Part shown: positions 9,541 through 18,621 of the stretch, one piece after another
How positions within the stretch are numbered: the first letter of the stretch is position 1
Layout: the number at the start of each line of letters is the position of its first letter
Assembly: GCA_033283165.1 (NCBI GenBank)
Contig: JAWMQL010000003.1
Location: 496,001 to 560,000 of the forward strand
Direction of reading: 5' to 3'
Origin: JAWMQL01 sp033283165
GTDB taxonomy: Bacteria > Pseudomonadota > Gammaproteobacteria > Pseudomonadales > Halieaceae
DNA length: 64,000 nucleotides
The notes under the pieces: generated by a model
Told to the model about the DNA's origin: nothing
What the model saw: only the letters and a program-made list of their open reading frames with translations
Database searches by the model: none
Translations under genes and position numbers: made by a program

Positions 9541-9559
9541 CATAATGCGAACAATTCTC
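9541..9559. promoter_or_regulatory. Fur-box-like operator upstream of feoAB
   Basis: CATAATGCGAACAATTCTC matches 13 of 19 positions of the Fur consensus GATAATGATAATCATTATC. The minus strand reads TTGAGAATTGTTCGCATTA, close to many gammaproteobacterial Fur sites. It lies 69-87 nt upstream of feoA and also about 80-100 nt upstream of the divergent AsmA-like gene. Confidence 0.6.
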
Positions 9560-9641
9560 AATTGTAATTAGACCTGCGCGCTTGCCGCAACCGGGTAAAG
9601 GCGCTAGTTTCACGGGCACGCAACTGGCTCTGGAGGGCCCA

Positions 9642-10406
9642 ATGAAATCAGTCAAGATACTCGGGGGCCTGGCACTCGCCCTGGTCCTGCTGGCCGGGCT
9701 GGCCGCCTACCTGCTGCTGGGGAACCTTAATTCGCTGGTCGAGAACGCGATCGAGGACGTGGGTACGGAACTTACCGGCAGCGGCGTCACGCTGGAGGGC
9801 GTGAATATCGACCTGGTGGCCGGCCGCGGGGAACTGACCGGCCTGGTCATCGGCAATCCGCCGGGGTACAAGTCCAACTTCGCCATGCGGGTGCAGAAGG
9901 TGGCTATTGCCATCGACCCCGCCAGCCTCACCGGCCCGGTCATCGCGCTGAACGAAATCTCGATCAAGGGCGCACGCCTGAACGCAGAGCAAAAGGGCGA
10001 CCGCACCAACCTGTCAGAATTGCTGGAGCACATCGAGGGCAGCGCACCCGATTCGGGGCAACAGCCCACGGAGACGGGCGGTACGGCAGACGATGTCCGC
10101 GTCAGCCTGAAGAAATTCGTTTTCGCCAACGCCCGGGCGAAAGTGATCTCGCAGGTAGACCAGCCGCGCACTGTGGAACTGCCGGATATTCGGCGCAAGA
10201 ATATCGGTGACCCCAAGGTGGGCCTCACGCCACAACAGCTGGGCGACGAGTTGCTGCAGGCAGTGATCGAGGAAGTAGAGCGGGCGGTGGGGGCCTATCT
10301 GGGCGACATGGCCCGGGAGGCTGCGAAGGAGGCGGTAAAAAAAGAGTTGGAAAAGGCCACCGAGGGCAAGCTCAAGGGGCTGGACGCCCTGCTCCCGAAT
10401 GATTGA
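9642..10406 (+). CDS. AsmA-like membrane-anchored envelope protein
   Basis: A 254-residue protein with one N-terminal membrane anchor (about residues 5-27) and a periplasmic body. The repeated pattern VTLEGVNIDLVAGRGELTGLVIGNPPGY is typical of AsmA/DUF748-like lipid-transfer relatives. ATG 9642 is preferred because GGAGGG stands just upstream. The C-terminus is charged and helical (AAKEAVKKELEKA). Its stop lies 35 nt inside the convergent padR gene. The function is not known. Larger AsmA proteins move phospholipid between membranes; this one is too short to span the periplasm alone. Confidence 0.75.
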   Translation: MKSVKILGGLALALVLLAGLAAYLLLGNLNSLVENAIEDVGTELTGSGVTLEGVNIDLVAGRGELTGLVIGNPPGYKSNFAMRVQKVAIAIDPASLTGPVIALNEISIKGARLNAEQKGDRTNLSELLEHIEGSAPDSGQQPTETGGTADDVRVSLKKFVFANARAKVISQVDQPRTVELPDIRRKNIGDPKVGLTPQQLGDELLQAVIEEVERAVGAYLGDMAREAAKEAVKKELEKATEGKLKGLDALLPND

Positions 10407-10965
10407 AAGTACCGAGTCCCGACTGCGCTTCCAGCCTCGCCAGCAGGCGCCGGGACTCGTCGCACCACTGCAGCATTTGCTCGCCCTGGCGGATTGCCGC
10501 CAGCAGGGCGAGGTAGACACCCTGTCGCCTGACCGGCAACTCCTGCGGTTGGTCGTAGTGGGCACGGCGGATTTTCTCGTACAGGTATAACTTCTGCATG
10601 GTCTGTTCGCGGCGGGAATCGATCTCGGCGATCAGGTGCGAGACGTTCCCGGTGCTCAGGTTGTAGAGCTTGATCATCAGGTCGTCCTTGACCGGCTGCA
10701 CCTTGCTCTGGCTGTAGACCCAGTCCGAGAGGGCGTCGCGTCCCATCCGGGTCAGGCCGTAGACAATCTTGTTCGGCTTGCCGCGCTGGCTTACCTCCCG
10801 CTTGTTCAGCCAACCCTTGTCCGCCAGCTTGTGTAGCTCCTGGTAGATCTGCTGGTGGGTGGCGCGCCAGAACAGACCCAGGGACGCCTCGAAGGATTTC
10901 GCCAGTTCCAGTCCCGACATGTCGTCGTCGATCAGCGCGGTCATGATGGCGTGTGGCAAAGCCAT
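10372..10965 (-). CDS. PadR family transcriptional regulator
   Basis: A 197-residue regulator with an N-terminal PadR winged helix (MALPHAIMTALIDDDMSG, WRATHQQIYQELHKLADKGW) and a C-terminal helical dimerisation domain of the VirR/AphA-like type. ATG 10965 is chosen because PadR proteins typically begin MALPHAIL. The gene is divergent from the luciferase-like oxidoreductase with 155 nt between the starts, so that gene is the likely target. The effector is unknown. Confidence 0.88.
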   Translation of the reverse strand: MALPHAIMTALIDDDMSGLELAKSFEASLGLFWRATHQQIYQELHKLADKGWLNKREVSQRGKPNKIVYGLTRMGRDALSDWVYSQSKVQPVKDDLMIKLYNLSTGNVSHLIAEIDSRREQTMQKLYLYEKIRRAHYDQPQELPVRRQGVYLALLAAIRQGEQMLQWCDESRRLLARLEAQSGLGTFNHSGAGRPAP

Positions 10966-11120
10966 GGTTCTGCCCTCCCGGTGTTCCCTGTGACCTAGAA
11001 TACTCCTGTACCGGGGCGATGCAACAAACTGCACAAGGCCGCGCTGCGAGCCCCTTTCAATCGCAGCCTGCAGGCGGCATTATGTGTGTCCTCCCGTTAA
11101 CGCAACCAGGGTTTGACAGC

Positions 11121-11981
11121 ATGAAACTCGGACTGGTACCCATCAACATCGGCATGAACTCCCTCGCGGACATGGTTGGCCTGGCCCAGTACGCCGAGTC
11201 CCTTGGTTTTGAGTCGGTCTGGACCTTCGAGCATGTGATGGTGCCGGTCGACTACCAGTCAAAATATCCCTACAGCAAAGACGGCAAGATGGGGGTGGGC
11301 TCCGACGCCAGTTTCCTGGACCCGCTCATCGCACTGACCGCGGTCGCCGCGCAGACCCGCCACATACGGCTGGGCACCGGGGTCAACATCCTGCCGCAGA
11401 CCAACCCCCTGCTGCTGGCCAAACAGGCCGCCAGTCTCGACCTGCTGTCGGGCGGGCGCTTTATGCTGGGCGCCGGCATCGGCTGGCTGCAGGAGGAGTT
11501 CGACGCCATGGGCGTGCCCTTCGAGCGCCGTGGCGCCCGCTTCGACGATTACGTGCAGGCCATGCGCAAGGTCTGGTCCGGCGAGGTCGTGGAGCACCAG
11601 AGTGAGTTCCTCAACTGGAGCGGTTTCCAGAGCTACCCCCTGCCGGCGCAGCAAGGCGGGGTGCCCATCGTGATCGGCGGCTCGAAAGGCAAGGCGTTCC
11701 AGCGTATCGCAAGGTACGGAGACGGCTGGTTCAGCCCCACCAACCAGGCCGATGAAATGGCGCCCATGCTCAATGACCTGAAACAGGCCTGTGAAGCCGA
11801 GGGGCGCGACTTCGACAGTATAGAACTCACCTCCATGTGGAACAATCGCGGGGGACTGGACGCGGTCAGGGCCTTCGAGGACATCGGCGTTTCGCGCCTG
11901 ATCGTGCCGCTGTTTTTCCTCGAGGACCCGCAGACCGGGCTGGCCAGATTGGCGGAAGAGATCATCGAGAAGACCGCCTGA
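11121..11981 (+). CDS. LLM class F420/flavin-dependent oxidoreductase
   Basis: Luciferase-like monooxygenase fold (TIM barrel), 286 residues, starting MKLGLVPINIGMNS, which fits the family start. Recognisable segments include AQYAESLGFESVWTFEHV, RIRLGTGVNILP-like text and GGRFMLGAGIGWLQEEF. The closest known type is the TIGR03619 group annotated as F420-dependent. Whether this organism makes F420 cannot be seen here, and FMN is an alternative. Residues upstream of 11121 remain in frame but are not family-like. The gene is divergent from padR. Confidence 0.85.
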   Translation: MKLGLVPINIGMNSLADMVGLAQYAESLGFESVWTFEHVMVPVDYQSKYPYSKDGKMGVGSDASFLDPLIALTAVAAQTRHIRLGTGVNILPQTNPLLLAKQAASLDLLSGGRFMLGAGIGWLQEEFDAMGVPFERRGARFDDYVQAMRKVWSGEVVEHQSEFLNWSGFQSYPLPAQQGGVPIVIGGSKGKAFQRIARYGDGWFSPTNQADEMAPMLNDLKQACEAEGRDFDSIELTSMWNNRGGLDAVRAFEDIGVSRLIVPLFFLEDPQTGLARLAEEIIEKTA

Positions 11982-12112
11982 TTCACCCTGGGAAACCCTG
12001 CTGTTGTAAGTGGTGCTGTCGCTGCTGGCCTTCGCCCACCGTAATCGGCACTGGTTTGAGGACGGTTTTGTCCTGGGCAGCTGAGGTTGAATTCGCAGCG
12101 GGTCGATCGATT

Positions 12113-12787
12113 TCAACCCCGGAGCAGAGCCCCGAGTTGCAGGCCGTCAGTCCCGCCCCGGTGCTGTGCGTGGGCGATCAGTAGTTCGGCAGTGGCGAGC
12201 GCGTCGACCAGTGCATTGTGCGCCGGGTAGGACGGCAATTGATAGCGATCCCGGCAGCCCTGCAGCCGCAGGTCACCGGGCCTGATAGGCAGGTCGCGCC
12301 GCCGCAGGCGCTGTTTCTCGAGTAGCAGGGTATCGGCCACCGGCAGCAGCAGCGGCGCACCGTACTCGCGGCGACACAGGCGGTTGATAAACGCCAGGTC
12401 CAGGGCGGCATTGTGGAACACCAGTACCTTGCCGGCAGCCGCCGCGAGAAACCTGGGCAGCACCGCCTGGTAGGTCTCGGCCCCTTGCAGTTCACAATCG
12501 CGCAACTGGTGGATGGCGGCGCTCTGGCCGACCGTTTTCTCCGCCCGGATCAGGTGGTGGCGCGCGCTCGCCAGAACCACCGCCCCCCCCTCGATGCTGA
12601 CCCAACCGACACTGAGCAGTTCACCCTCGCTGACTTCCAGGGATGACATCTCGGCATCACAGACCAGAAAGGATACCCGGCGCCAGTCGCTGCCAGTGGA
12701 CGGCAAGGGCATCTGCCAGCAGGCCTGCAGGGCTGTCCCCGCCACCTTTTCCCGGTAACGCAGCCGCCGCAGTCGCAATAGCCACAT
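12113..12787 (-). CDS. DnaQ-like 3'-5' exonuclease (DEDDh)
   Basis: A 224-residue protein of the Pol III epsilon-like exonuclease family. The full DEDDh set is visible: D44 and E46 (CDAEMSSL), D130 (HNAALDLAFI), H190 and D195 (HNALVDALATAEL). It overlaps the CBS/DUF294 gene by one base (TGATG), so the two are translated together. This exonuclease, the CBS/DUF294 protein and the sodium:solute symporter are neighbours in many gammaproteobacteria. It is probably not the replicative epsilon; its role may be RNA or DNA turnover. Confidence 0.87.
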   Translation of the reverse strand: MWLLRLRRLRYREKVAGTALQACWQMPLPSTGSDWRRVSFLVCDAEMSSLEVSEGELLSVGWVSIEGGAVVLASARHHLIRAEKTVGQSAAIHQLRDCELQGAETYQAVLPRFLAAAAGKVLVFHNAALDLAFINRLCRREYGAPLLLPVADTLLLEKQRLRRRDLPIRPGDLRLQGCRDRYQLPSYPAHNALVDALATAELLIAHAQHRGGTDGLQLGALLRG

Positions 12788-14655
12788 CAGCCAAGACCTG
12801 CCCGGTAGGTTTGCCGGACTGCCGACTGGGCTTCGTCAATGATGGTAAAGGCATCACGCAACTGCTCCTTTGCCATCTTCGGCAAATCGCGGGGATTGAG
12901 GAAATTGGAGACTTTTTCGCCGCGAAGAATCTGTTCACACTGGTGTCCTATCCTGCGGCGCTGTATGTAGTGCAGGGCATCGGCAAGGTTGCGGCTGTCG
13001 ACAATGGTCATATGCTTGCGGCCGGCCAGTTCCCGCAGACGCTCGTCCGTGTTGACGGCCTCGATCCCGCGCGCCAGGGCGTGCAGGCGCACAATCTCGG
13101 TGATCGGTAACACGCCGCGTTTTTTCAGGTCGACGTTGTCCCGATGCTCGCCGTTATGGTCCACGACAAAGCGCCGGAAAATACCCAGCGGCGGTTTGCT
13201 GTCCAGGGCGTTCTCCGCCAGCGCGGCCAGGAAAATGGTATTGCTCGATGCCTGCTCCAGCATCACCCGCTGCAGGTCGGCGCACAGTTGCCGGTCACCG
13301 TGAATCGCCCGCAGGTCGAAAAAGATACTCACCCGCATGACCGCGTCCGGGGTCGGCGCGCGGGTCCAGCGACGCACCGTGTCCTGCCAGGCAGAGAGGG
13401 GCTGCCGCCACTGGTCGGTAGTTGCCATTACCCCGCCGGGGCAATACAGGTAGCCACAGGTATTGAGCCCTTCACAAACCAATCGGGCGACCTCGCGAAA
13501 CCAGGACTCGTGCTCCGGCCGCATGTCGTCGCTGATGATCATGCCGTTGTCCTGGTCCGCCCCGAGCAATTGTTCCGCGCGAGCCTGGGAACCGAAGCCG
13601 GCCCAGCACCAGGCCACGGGAGCCGGGCCCAGTCGCTCCTCGGCCAGCTGGATGAGGCGCACGGTTACGGCGTCGGAAACCGCGGTCAGGATACGGCTTA
13701 CCTGCTGGGCCCGGATACCGGACCTGACCCACTGCACCATCAGGTTGGGCAGGCCGGACAACAGTTCGGCAATGCCCTGCACGTTGTCCTGCCGCGAGAT
13801 GTGCTGCACCAGGTAGACCGGGTCGTCCTGCCGCGCCAGGATCAGGTCGGAGGTCGTGACAATGCCGCTCAGCTTACCCTGCTCCACCACGGGCAGGTGG
13901 TGAAAACCGCGCTGGGTCATGAGCAGGGTTGTCTCGAACAGGCTCTGGCCACCGTCGATCTGCACCGGGTCCGGCGTCATGATCTCGTCAATGGCCGTGT
14001 CCGGGGGCAGTGCCCGGGCCACGAAGCGGCTGCGCAGGTCCCGGTCAGTCACGATACCCACCAGTTCCCCGTCCCGCAGCACAAAGGCCGACGACACCCG
14101 CCGCTCCGACATCGCCGCGGCCACCGCCTGCACGCTGTCCGTCGCGTCGACGGTCAGCAGCGCCGTGCTCATCACCGAGCGCACCTCCCGCATCATCGCG
14201 TTGGGATCCGGCTCGTAGCGCGCCGCGCGCCGCAGCCGCCGGCTGCGCTGGCTGCTAAAGTAACGATCGAAGTCGCGGTTTTTCTCACGCAGCTGGCGAT
14301 AACTGGCGTCGGGCAGCAGGTAGACCAGGCAGTCTTCGATCACCGTGGCCTGCACCTCGCCCTTCTCGGCGTTCAGTCCCCCGATATGGAAACTCTCGCC
14401 CTCCCCCAACCGGTCCAGCAGCTTGTTGTCGCTGTCGCGGATGTCCACCGCGCCACTGCGCAGGATGCGCAGGCCCCTGTCCCCGGTCGCGGCATTGAAC
14501 ACCTCACCACGGCAGTGGTATTGCACCAGGATACTGGCCACCGCCAGGCGCAAGTCCTGCTCATCCAGTTCGTTGAATGGCAGGGACTGGACCAGGAACC
14601 CGGCTACCGCGGCCAGCTCCGGTGAGGCGAAATCCATTTCCGGCTGCTCGTTCAC
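12787..14655 (-). CDS. cNMP-binding/CBS/DUF294 putative nucleotidyltransferase
   Basis: A 622-residue cytoplasmic signalling-type protein. Domain order: a cyclic-nucleotide-binding-like fold (about 20-125), a pair of CBS domains (about 160-285; LVGIVTDRDLRSR and KLSGIVTTSDLIL), a DUF294 nucleotidyltransferase-like domain with GSQARAEQLLGADQDNGMI, and a DUF294 C-terminal substrate-binding domain. This architecture accompanies the VC_2705-type symporter in many genomes and presumably regulates it or its pathway. The enzymatic reaction is not established. Confidence 0.87.
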   Translation of the reverse strand: MNEQPEMDFASPELAAVAGFLVQSLPFNELDEQDLRLAVASILVQYHCRGEVFNAATGDRGLRILRSGAVDIRDSDNKLLDRLGEGESFHIGGLNAEKGEVQATVIEDCLVYLLPDASYRQLREKNRDFDRYFSSQRSRRLRRAARYEPDPNAMMREVRSVMSTALLTVDATDSVQAVAAAMSERRVSSAFVLRDGELVGIVTDRDLRSRFVARALPPDTAIDEIMTPDPVQIDGGQSLFETTLLMTQRGFHHLPVVEQGKLSGIVTTSDLILARQDDPVYLVQHISRQDNVQGIAELLSGLPNLMVQWVRSGIRAQQVSRILTAVSDAVTVRLIQLAEERLGPAPVAWCWAGFGSQARAEQLLGADQDNGMIISDDMRPEHESWFREVARLVCEGLNTCGYLYCPGGVMATTDQWRQPLSAWQDTVRRWTRAPTPDAVMRVSIFFDLRAIHGDRQLCADLQRVMLEQASSNTIFLAALAENALDSKPPLGIFRRFVVDHNGEHRDNVDLKKRGVLPITEIVRLHALARGIEAVNTDERLRELAGRKHMTIVDSRNLADALHYIQRRRIGHQCEQILRGEKVSNFLNPRDLPKMAKEQLRDAFTIIDEAQSAVRQTYRAGLG

Positions 14656-14661
14656 ATCCCC

Positions 14662-15141
14662 CTACTCCCCGCGATACCTGTCCAGCCAGGTCGTGCCGGC
14701 CTCGACGAAGTATTGCACACCGCCGCGCAGCGCCACCACACGGATTCGCTGCTCCACAGTGGGCAGGCGACCCAGCGTGAGGCGCCACACGAGCCCGTCG
14801 GCGCCCACCGCCTGCATCGGCAGGGGCTGCTCGTCACCGCCCTGGCTGGCGACTGCCAGCAGCACAGAGTCCAGGGCGTGGGACGCATCCAGTTGCAGCA
14901 CCGATCCCGGACTGTCCTCCACCAGCGACAGCACCAGTTTGAACTCCTCGTTCTCCAGGTCGCAGAAACCGCTGTCATAACGGCAGTTACTCTTTTCCAC
15001 CAGCGGATAGGACTGCCCCGGCTGCGCCGGCCCGGGTTTTTCGGCAGTCAGGTAGCCGACGCCGAACCAGGCCATCACCGCCAGCAGCGGCGCAACCAGC
15101 ATCGCAATGATCACGTGTTTGTTTGTGAACAAAAACCTCAA
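14662..15141 (-). CDS. Small membrane-anchored protein of unknown function
   Basis: A 159-residue protein with one N-terminal membrane segment (about 10-30, IIAMLVAPLLAVMAWFGVGYL) and a soluble domain outside the membrane with two cysteines (NCRYDSGFCDLENEEF). The start is uncertain: TTG 15141 sits almost on the GGGAGG sequence, and TTG 15132 has better spacing. It lies 21 nt after the symporter and 6 nt before the CBS gene, so it belongs to that operon. I do not recognise a domain with confidence. Confidence 0.7.
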   Translation of the reverse strand: MRFLFTNKHVIIAMLVAPLLAVMAWFGVGYLTAEKPGPAQPGQSYPLVEKSNCRYDSGFCDLENEEFKLVLSLVEDSPGSVLQLDASHALDSVLLAVASQGGDEQPLPMQAVGADGLVWRLTLGRLPTVEQRIRVVALRGGVQYFVEAGTTWLDRYRGE

Positions 15142-15162
15142 GCCTCCCTGGACCTGAATGGA

Positions 15163-16899
15163 TCAGTGGTCATGGGCCTGCCCGGCACCGACCGGCACCC
15201 GGATGTGCTCCACCAGCTCCTGCACACGCGCGGGTGGTGCGGCAGTCACTCTGGATATACCCAGGGCGACGGCAAAGTTCACGATCGCGCCGACCACGCC
15301 GAAGGCATTGGGCTCGATACCCATGAACCAGTTGGCCGGGGTGTCGCCCAGGAACGCGGTGCCCGGGATGAACATGATGCCCTTGTGCTGGAACACGTAG
15401 AACAGGGTCACCCCGATACCTGCCACCATGCCGGCAATGGCACCTTCCTTGGTCACGCCTTTGGAGAAAATACCCATCATCAGCGCCGGGAAGATCGAGG
15501 ATGCCGCCAGGCCGAACGCCAGGGCCACCGTGCCTGCGGCGAAACCGGGGGGATTGAGGCCGAGATAGCCGGCCCCCAGGATCGCCAGGGCCATGGCGAT
15601 CCGGCTCGCCATCAGTTCCTGCTTTTCGGTAATGTTCGGCGTGAACATGCCCTTCAGCAGGTCATGGGAGATCGCCGAGGCGATTGCCAGCAACAGGCCC
15701 GCCGCGGTGGAGAGCGCCGCGGCCAGGCCGCCCGCTGCCACCAGGGCGATTACCCAGTTGGGCAGTTTGGCGATTTCCGGGTTGGCCAGCACCATGATGT
15801 CGTTGTCCACCTTGACCATCTCGTTGGTTTCGGCGTTCGCACTGTATTGGATAAGACCGTCGCCGTTTTTGTCTTCGAACTGAAGCAGGCCGGTGGTCTC
15901 CCAGTTCCTGAACCACTGGGGCCGCTCGTCATAGGCCAGGTACTTGCCCGGCTCTGGCTCGATCGTGTTCATCAGGTTCAGTCGCGCCATGCCGGCCACC
16001 GCGGGAGCGGTGGTGTACAGAATGGCAATGAACACCAGGGCCCAGCCCGCTGAGCTGCGCGCATCCTTCACCTTGGGCACGGTGAAGAAGCGGATGATCA
16101 CGTGCGGCAGGCCCGCGGTACCGATCATCAGCGACATGGTGTAGGCAAACATGTTTATCCCGCTCAGCCTCACATTCGTGGTGTACTCCTTGAACCCGAG
16201 ATCGGTCACCACCTGGTCCAGGCGGTCCAGCAGGTACACGTCAGTGCCGGACAGGGTACTGCCCAGGCCCAGCTGCGGCAGCGGGTTGCCGGTCAGCTGC
16301 AGGCTGATGAAAACAGCGGGGATGGTGTAGGCCAGGATCAATACACAGTACTGCGCGATCTGGGTGTAGGTAATCCCCTTCATGCCACCGAGTACCGCGT
16401 AGAAAAATACGATGGTCATGCCGACGTAGAGGCCGGTATCGTAATCCACTTCCAGGAAGCGGGAGAAGGCCACGCCGACACCTTTCATCTGGCCGATGAC
16501 ATAGGTAACCGAGCAGATGATCAGGCAGACTACCGCAACCGCCCGGGCCGATTTCGAGTAGAAACGGTCACCAATAAACTCCGGCACCGTGAACTTGCCG
16601 TACTTGCGCAGGTAGGGCGCCAGGAGCATGGCCAGGATAACGTAGCCCCCGGTCCAGCCCATCAGGAATACGGAACCGCCATAACCGCCGTAACTCAGCG
16701 CGATCAGACCTGCCATTGAAATGAACGAGGCTGCGGACATCCAGTCAGCCGCGGTGGCCATGCCATTCTGCACCGGGTGGATACCGCCGCCGGCGACGTA
16801 GAAGTCCTTGGTGGTACCCGCGCGGGCCCAGATCGCAATGCCAATGTAGAGGGCGAATGTGATGCCCACTACCAGATAGGTCATAGTTTGAAGATCCAT
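15163..16899 (-). CDS. Sodium:solute symporter, VC_2705/ActP-like
   Basis: Inner-membrane Na+/monocarboxylate symporter of the SSS family, 578 residues and about 13 membrane segments. Family text includes FYVAGGGIHPVQNGMATAAD, WMSAASFISMAG and YVIGQMKGVGVAFSR. This subgroup is paired with a DUF4212 small subunit, which precedes it here by 12 nt. ActP itself carries acetate, and this group probably moves acetate or related short carboxylates. The CrbSR genes close by support a carboxylate role. Confidence 0.9.
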   Translation of the reverse strand: MDLQTMTYLVVGITFALYIGIAIWARAGTTKDFYVAGGGIHPVQNGMATAADWMSAASFISMAGLIALSYGGYGGSVFLMGWTGGYVILAMLLAPYLRKYGKFTVPEFIGDRFYSKSARAVAVVCLIICSVTYVIGQMKGVGVAFSRFLEVDYDTGLYVGMTIVFFYAVLGGMKGITYTQIAQYCVLILAYTIPAVFISLQLTGNPLPQLGLGSTLSGTDVYLLDRLDQVVTDLGFKEYTTNVRLSGINMFAYTMSLMIGTAGLPHVIIRFFTVPKVKDARSSAGWALVFIAILYTTAPAVAGMARLNLMNTIEPEPGKYLAYDERPQWFRNWETTGLLQFEDKNGDGLIQYSANAETNEMVKVDNDIMVLANPEIAKLPNWVIALVAAGGLAAALSTAAGLLLAIASAISHDLLKGMFTPNITEKQELMASRIAMALAILGAGYLGLNPPGFAAGTVALAFGLAASSIFPALMMGIFSKGVTKEGAIAGMVAGIGVTLFYVFQHKGIMFIPGTAFLGDTPANWFMGIEPNAFGVVGAIVNFAVALGISRVTAAPPARVQELVEHIRVPVGAGQAHDH

Positions 16900-16911
16900 G
16901 TCGGAGCCCCC

Positions 16912-17181
16912 TTACTCGTCTTCTTCCACACCGAACTCACGGTCCAGTGCAGACATTTTTTTTGCGTAGTAAAAAATCAGTACCACGAATACGTAGATGG
17001 AGCCCTGTTGGGCAAACCAGAAGCCCAGTTTGTAGCCGCCGATCTGGATCTGGTTGAGCAGGTCGACCAGGATGATGCCGAAGCCATAGCTCACGACGAA
17101 CCAGATCACCAGCAGCTTGACCATCAGGGACAGGTTGCGGCGCCAGTACTGCTGCGCCTGTTCTTCATTCAATGGTGACAT
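16912..17181 (-). CDS. DUF4212 symporter small subunit
   Basis: An 89-residue protein with two membrane segments (about 21-43 and 50-75). It begins with the family text NEEQAQQYWRRNLSLM, and a GGAGG ribosome-binding site stands 6 nt before the ATG. DUF4212 proteins are the small partner of VC_2705-type SSS transporters. It is the first gene of a minus-strand operon that continues through the symporter, the small membrane protein, the CBS protein and the exonuclease. Confidence 0.9.
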   Translation of the reverse strand: MSPLNEEQAQQYWRRNLSLMVKLLVIWFVVSYGFGIILVDLLNQIQIGGYKLGFWFAQQGSIYVFVVLIFYYAKKMSALDREFGVEEDE

Positions 17182-17221
17182 AGGACACCTCCGATGCGAT
17201 TGTTATTGTGAAGCCAGCCCG

Positions 17222-17263
17222 ACTATAGCAAGGGCCGGTTCCACCGGCTGTAGGACTTTGGTC
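17222..17263 (-). promoter_or_regulatory. Candidate CrbR-type site and promoter of the symporter operon
   Basis: GACTTTGGTC (17254-17263, read on plus) lies 73-82 nt upstream of the DUF4212 ATG. On the minus strand a -10-like TATAGT (17222-17227) follows 26 bases later, with no good -35. The element centre falls near -42 of the predicted transcription start, where class II activators bind. The same layout recurs in front of the porin gene. Confidence 0.55.
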
Positions 17264-17273
17264 TATACAGGGT

Positions 17274-18581
17274 TCAGAACACGTATTTCACCGCGAACTG
17301 CAAGCGGTTGAGATCACCGTCACGTCCATCCTCCAATTCCTTTTTGGCATAGATGTACTCTCCGCCGATCGACATCGTGGGAGTCGGCAGGTAGTTCAGG
17401 TTGAGGTGGACCGTCTGGTACTTCCTGGCCAGGTTGCCGGCATCACCGGGATTATCCGCCTCGGCAGCCGACAGCGAGAACGTACTGCGCCACTTCGGGC
17501 TCCAGAAGTGGCGGTAGGCGATGAAGCCACCCAACTGGTCGATCGTCTCGATGTTGCCATTCTCATCCACGTAGCCGTCGGTGAAGGCGTTGAGGCCCAT
17601 ATAGCGCCCCAGCGCGTCACCGTAATTGAGCATGATGCGCAGGTCGTCCTGGCCCAGCATCCACTTCCCCGCCAGGCTCAGGCCGTAGCCATACTGCTCA
17701 TCACTGCCGCCATCTAACGCGGGATTTGTGCGGTCCTCGTAGGTCAGCTCCCGCGCAATACCGGCGACAGACCAGCTCAGATCACCGGCCTTGCCATTGT
17801 AGCGGGCCACCAGGTCGGGCATGCCCTCGGCACTGTTGTCGTAGGGGAAGTTGGCCAGCTTGGTAGCGGGATTCTCCAGCGCCAGTTGCAGGCCGCCCAT
17901 GGTCCAGCGTATCTGCGGCTGGCGGTTGAACAGGGTGCCGACCGGTCCCACGAAGTCGAGCAGGTCGGGCAGCGCCGCGACGTTGAAAAAAGTCGACCAG
18001 GTCTGGCCCGCCAGCAATGACTTGCCCTCGTCATATTCCCACGTGACGAAAGCGTGGCGCACGCGGGAGCTCCAGGAATTGGAAATCCGCTCGTCCACCG
18101 ACGGGGTATCGCCGGACCCGGACAGGATGAAATCCAGCTCGATCCGGGTGGCTATCTTGCCGGCATCAGTGTTGGTATCCGTGGTGAACCAGAACCGGGA
18201 ACTCTTTGCGTGCAGGTTGGTAGAGCTGTAAGCATCGGATTTACCGTTTTCCGGCTCTACCGGTATGGTCGAGGCAACCAGCAGATCATCTGATGCGTAG
18301 AAGGTCGGTTTGCCGTCGCTGTAATCGCTGGCGATCGCATCCAGCTGGATGTATCCACCGTACTGGAATCGGGTGCCCTTCCTGGACGGGCGGGCCTGTT
18401 CTATTTCTTCCTTGTTGACGACAATCTCTTCCTGGTTGGAAGACACCTGCTGCTTCAGGGCTTCCAGCTGGCGCTCCAGTTCCGCAATGCGGTCATCGAC
18501 GTCTCCTGCCATGGAGGCACTGCTTGCGGCGGCGGCTACCAGTACCAGAACAGCAGCGGACAACGGTTTCAGCTTTATCAT
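17274..18581 (-). CDS. DcaP-like outer-membrane porin
   Basis: A 435-residue outer-membrane protein. It has a signal peptide (about 1-25, ending SMAGD), a short coiled coil (RIAELERQLEALKQQVSSNQEE) of the type that trimerises DcaP porins, and then a beta-barrel ending in the aromatic residue F (LQFAVKYVF). DcaP relatives take up dicarboxylates and other small anions. ATG 18581 has GGGAG at a better distance than ATG 18584. It lies between the symporter operon and CrbR, and shares the upstream motif with the symporter, so it likely supplies its substrate. Confidence 0.83.
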   Translation of the reverse strand: MIKLKPLSAAVLVLVAAAASSASMAGDVDDRIAELERQLEALKQQVSSNQEEIVVNKEEIEQARPSRKGTRFQYGGYIQLDAIASDYSDGKPTFYASDDLLVASTIPVEPENGKSDAYSSTNLHAKSSRFWFTTDTNTDAGKIATRIELDFILSGSGDTPSVDERISNSWSSRVRHAFVTWEYDEGKSLLAGQTWSTFFNVAALPDLLDFVGPVGTLFNRQPQIRWTMGGLQLALENPATKLANFPYDNSAEGMPDLVARYNGKAGDLSWSVAGIARELTYEDRTNPALDGGSDEQYGYGLSLAGKWMLGQDDLRIMLNYGDALGRYMGLNAFTDGYVDENGNIETIDQLGGFIAYRHFWSPKWRSTFSLSAAEADNPGDAGNLARKYQTVHLNLNYLPTPTMSIGGEYIYAKKELEDGRDGDLNRLQFAVKYVF

Positions 18582-18621
18582 CATGTGCTCCCTACCTTGC
18601 TTGTTTTGTTTGGCGCGTACA

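Noticed and set aside
11012..11034. TGCA...TGCA repeat between padR and the LLM oxidoreductase as a PadR operator
   Set aside because: TGCA is self-complementary and frequent, and the PadR-type ATGT-N8-ACAT pattern is absent.
13144..14625. Open plus-strand frame of about 493 codons antisense to the CBS/DUF294 gene
   Set aside because: Opposite an intact multi-domain gene, with low-complexity composition and no recognisable family.
17222..17245. Sigma-54-like TGGAAC...TTGCT before the DUF4212 gene
   Set aside because: The GG and GC are 11 bases apart rather than 10, which RpoN does not tolerate; the TATAGT -10 reading is better.
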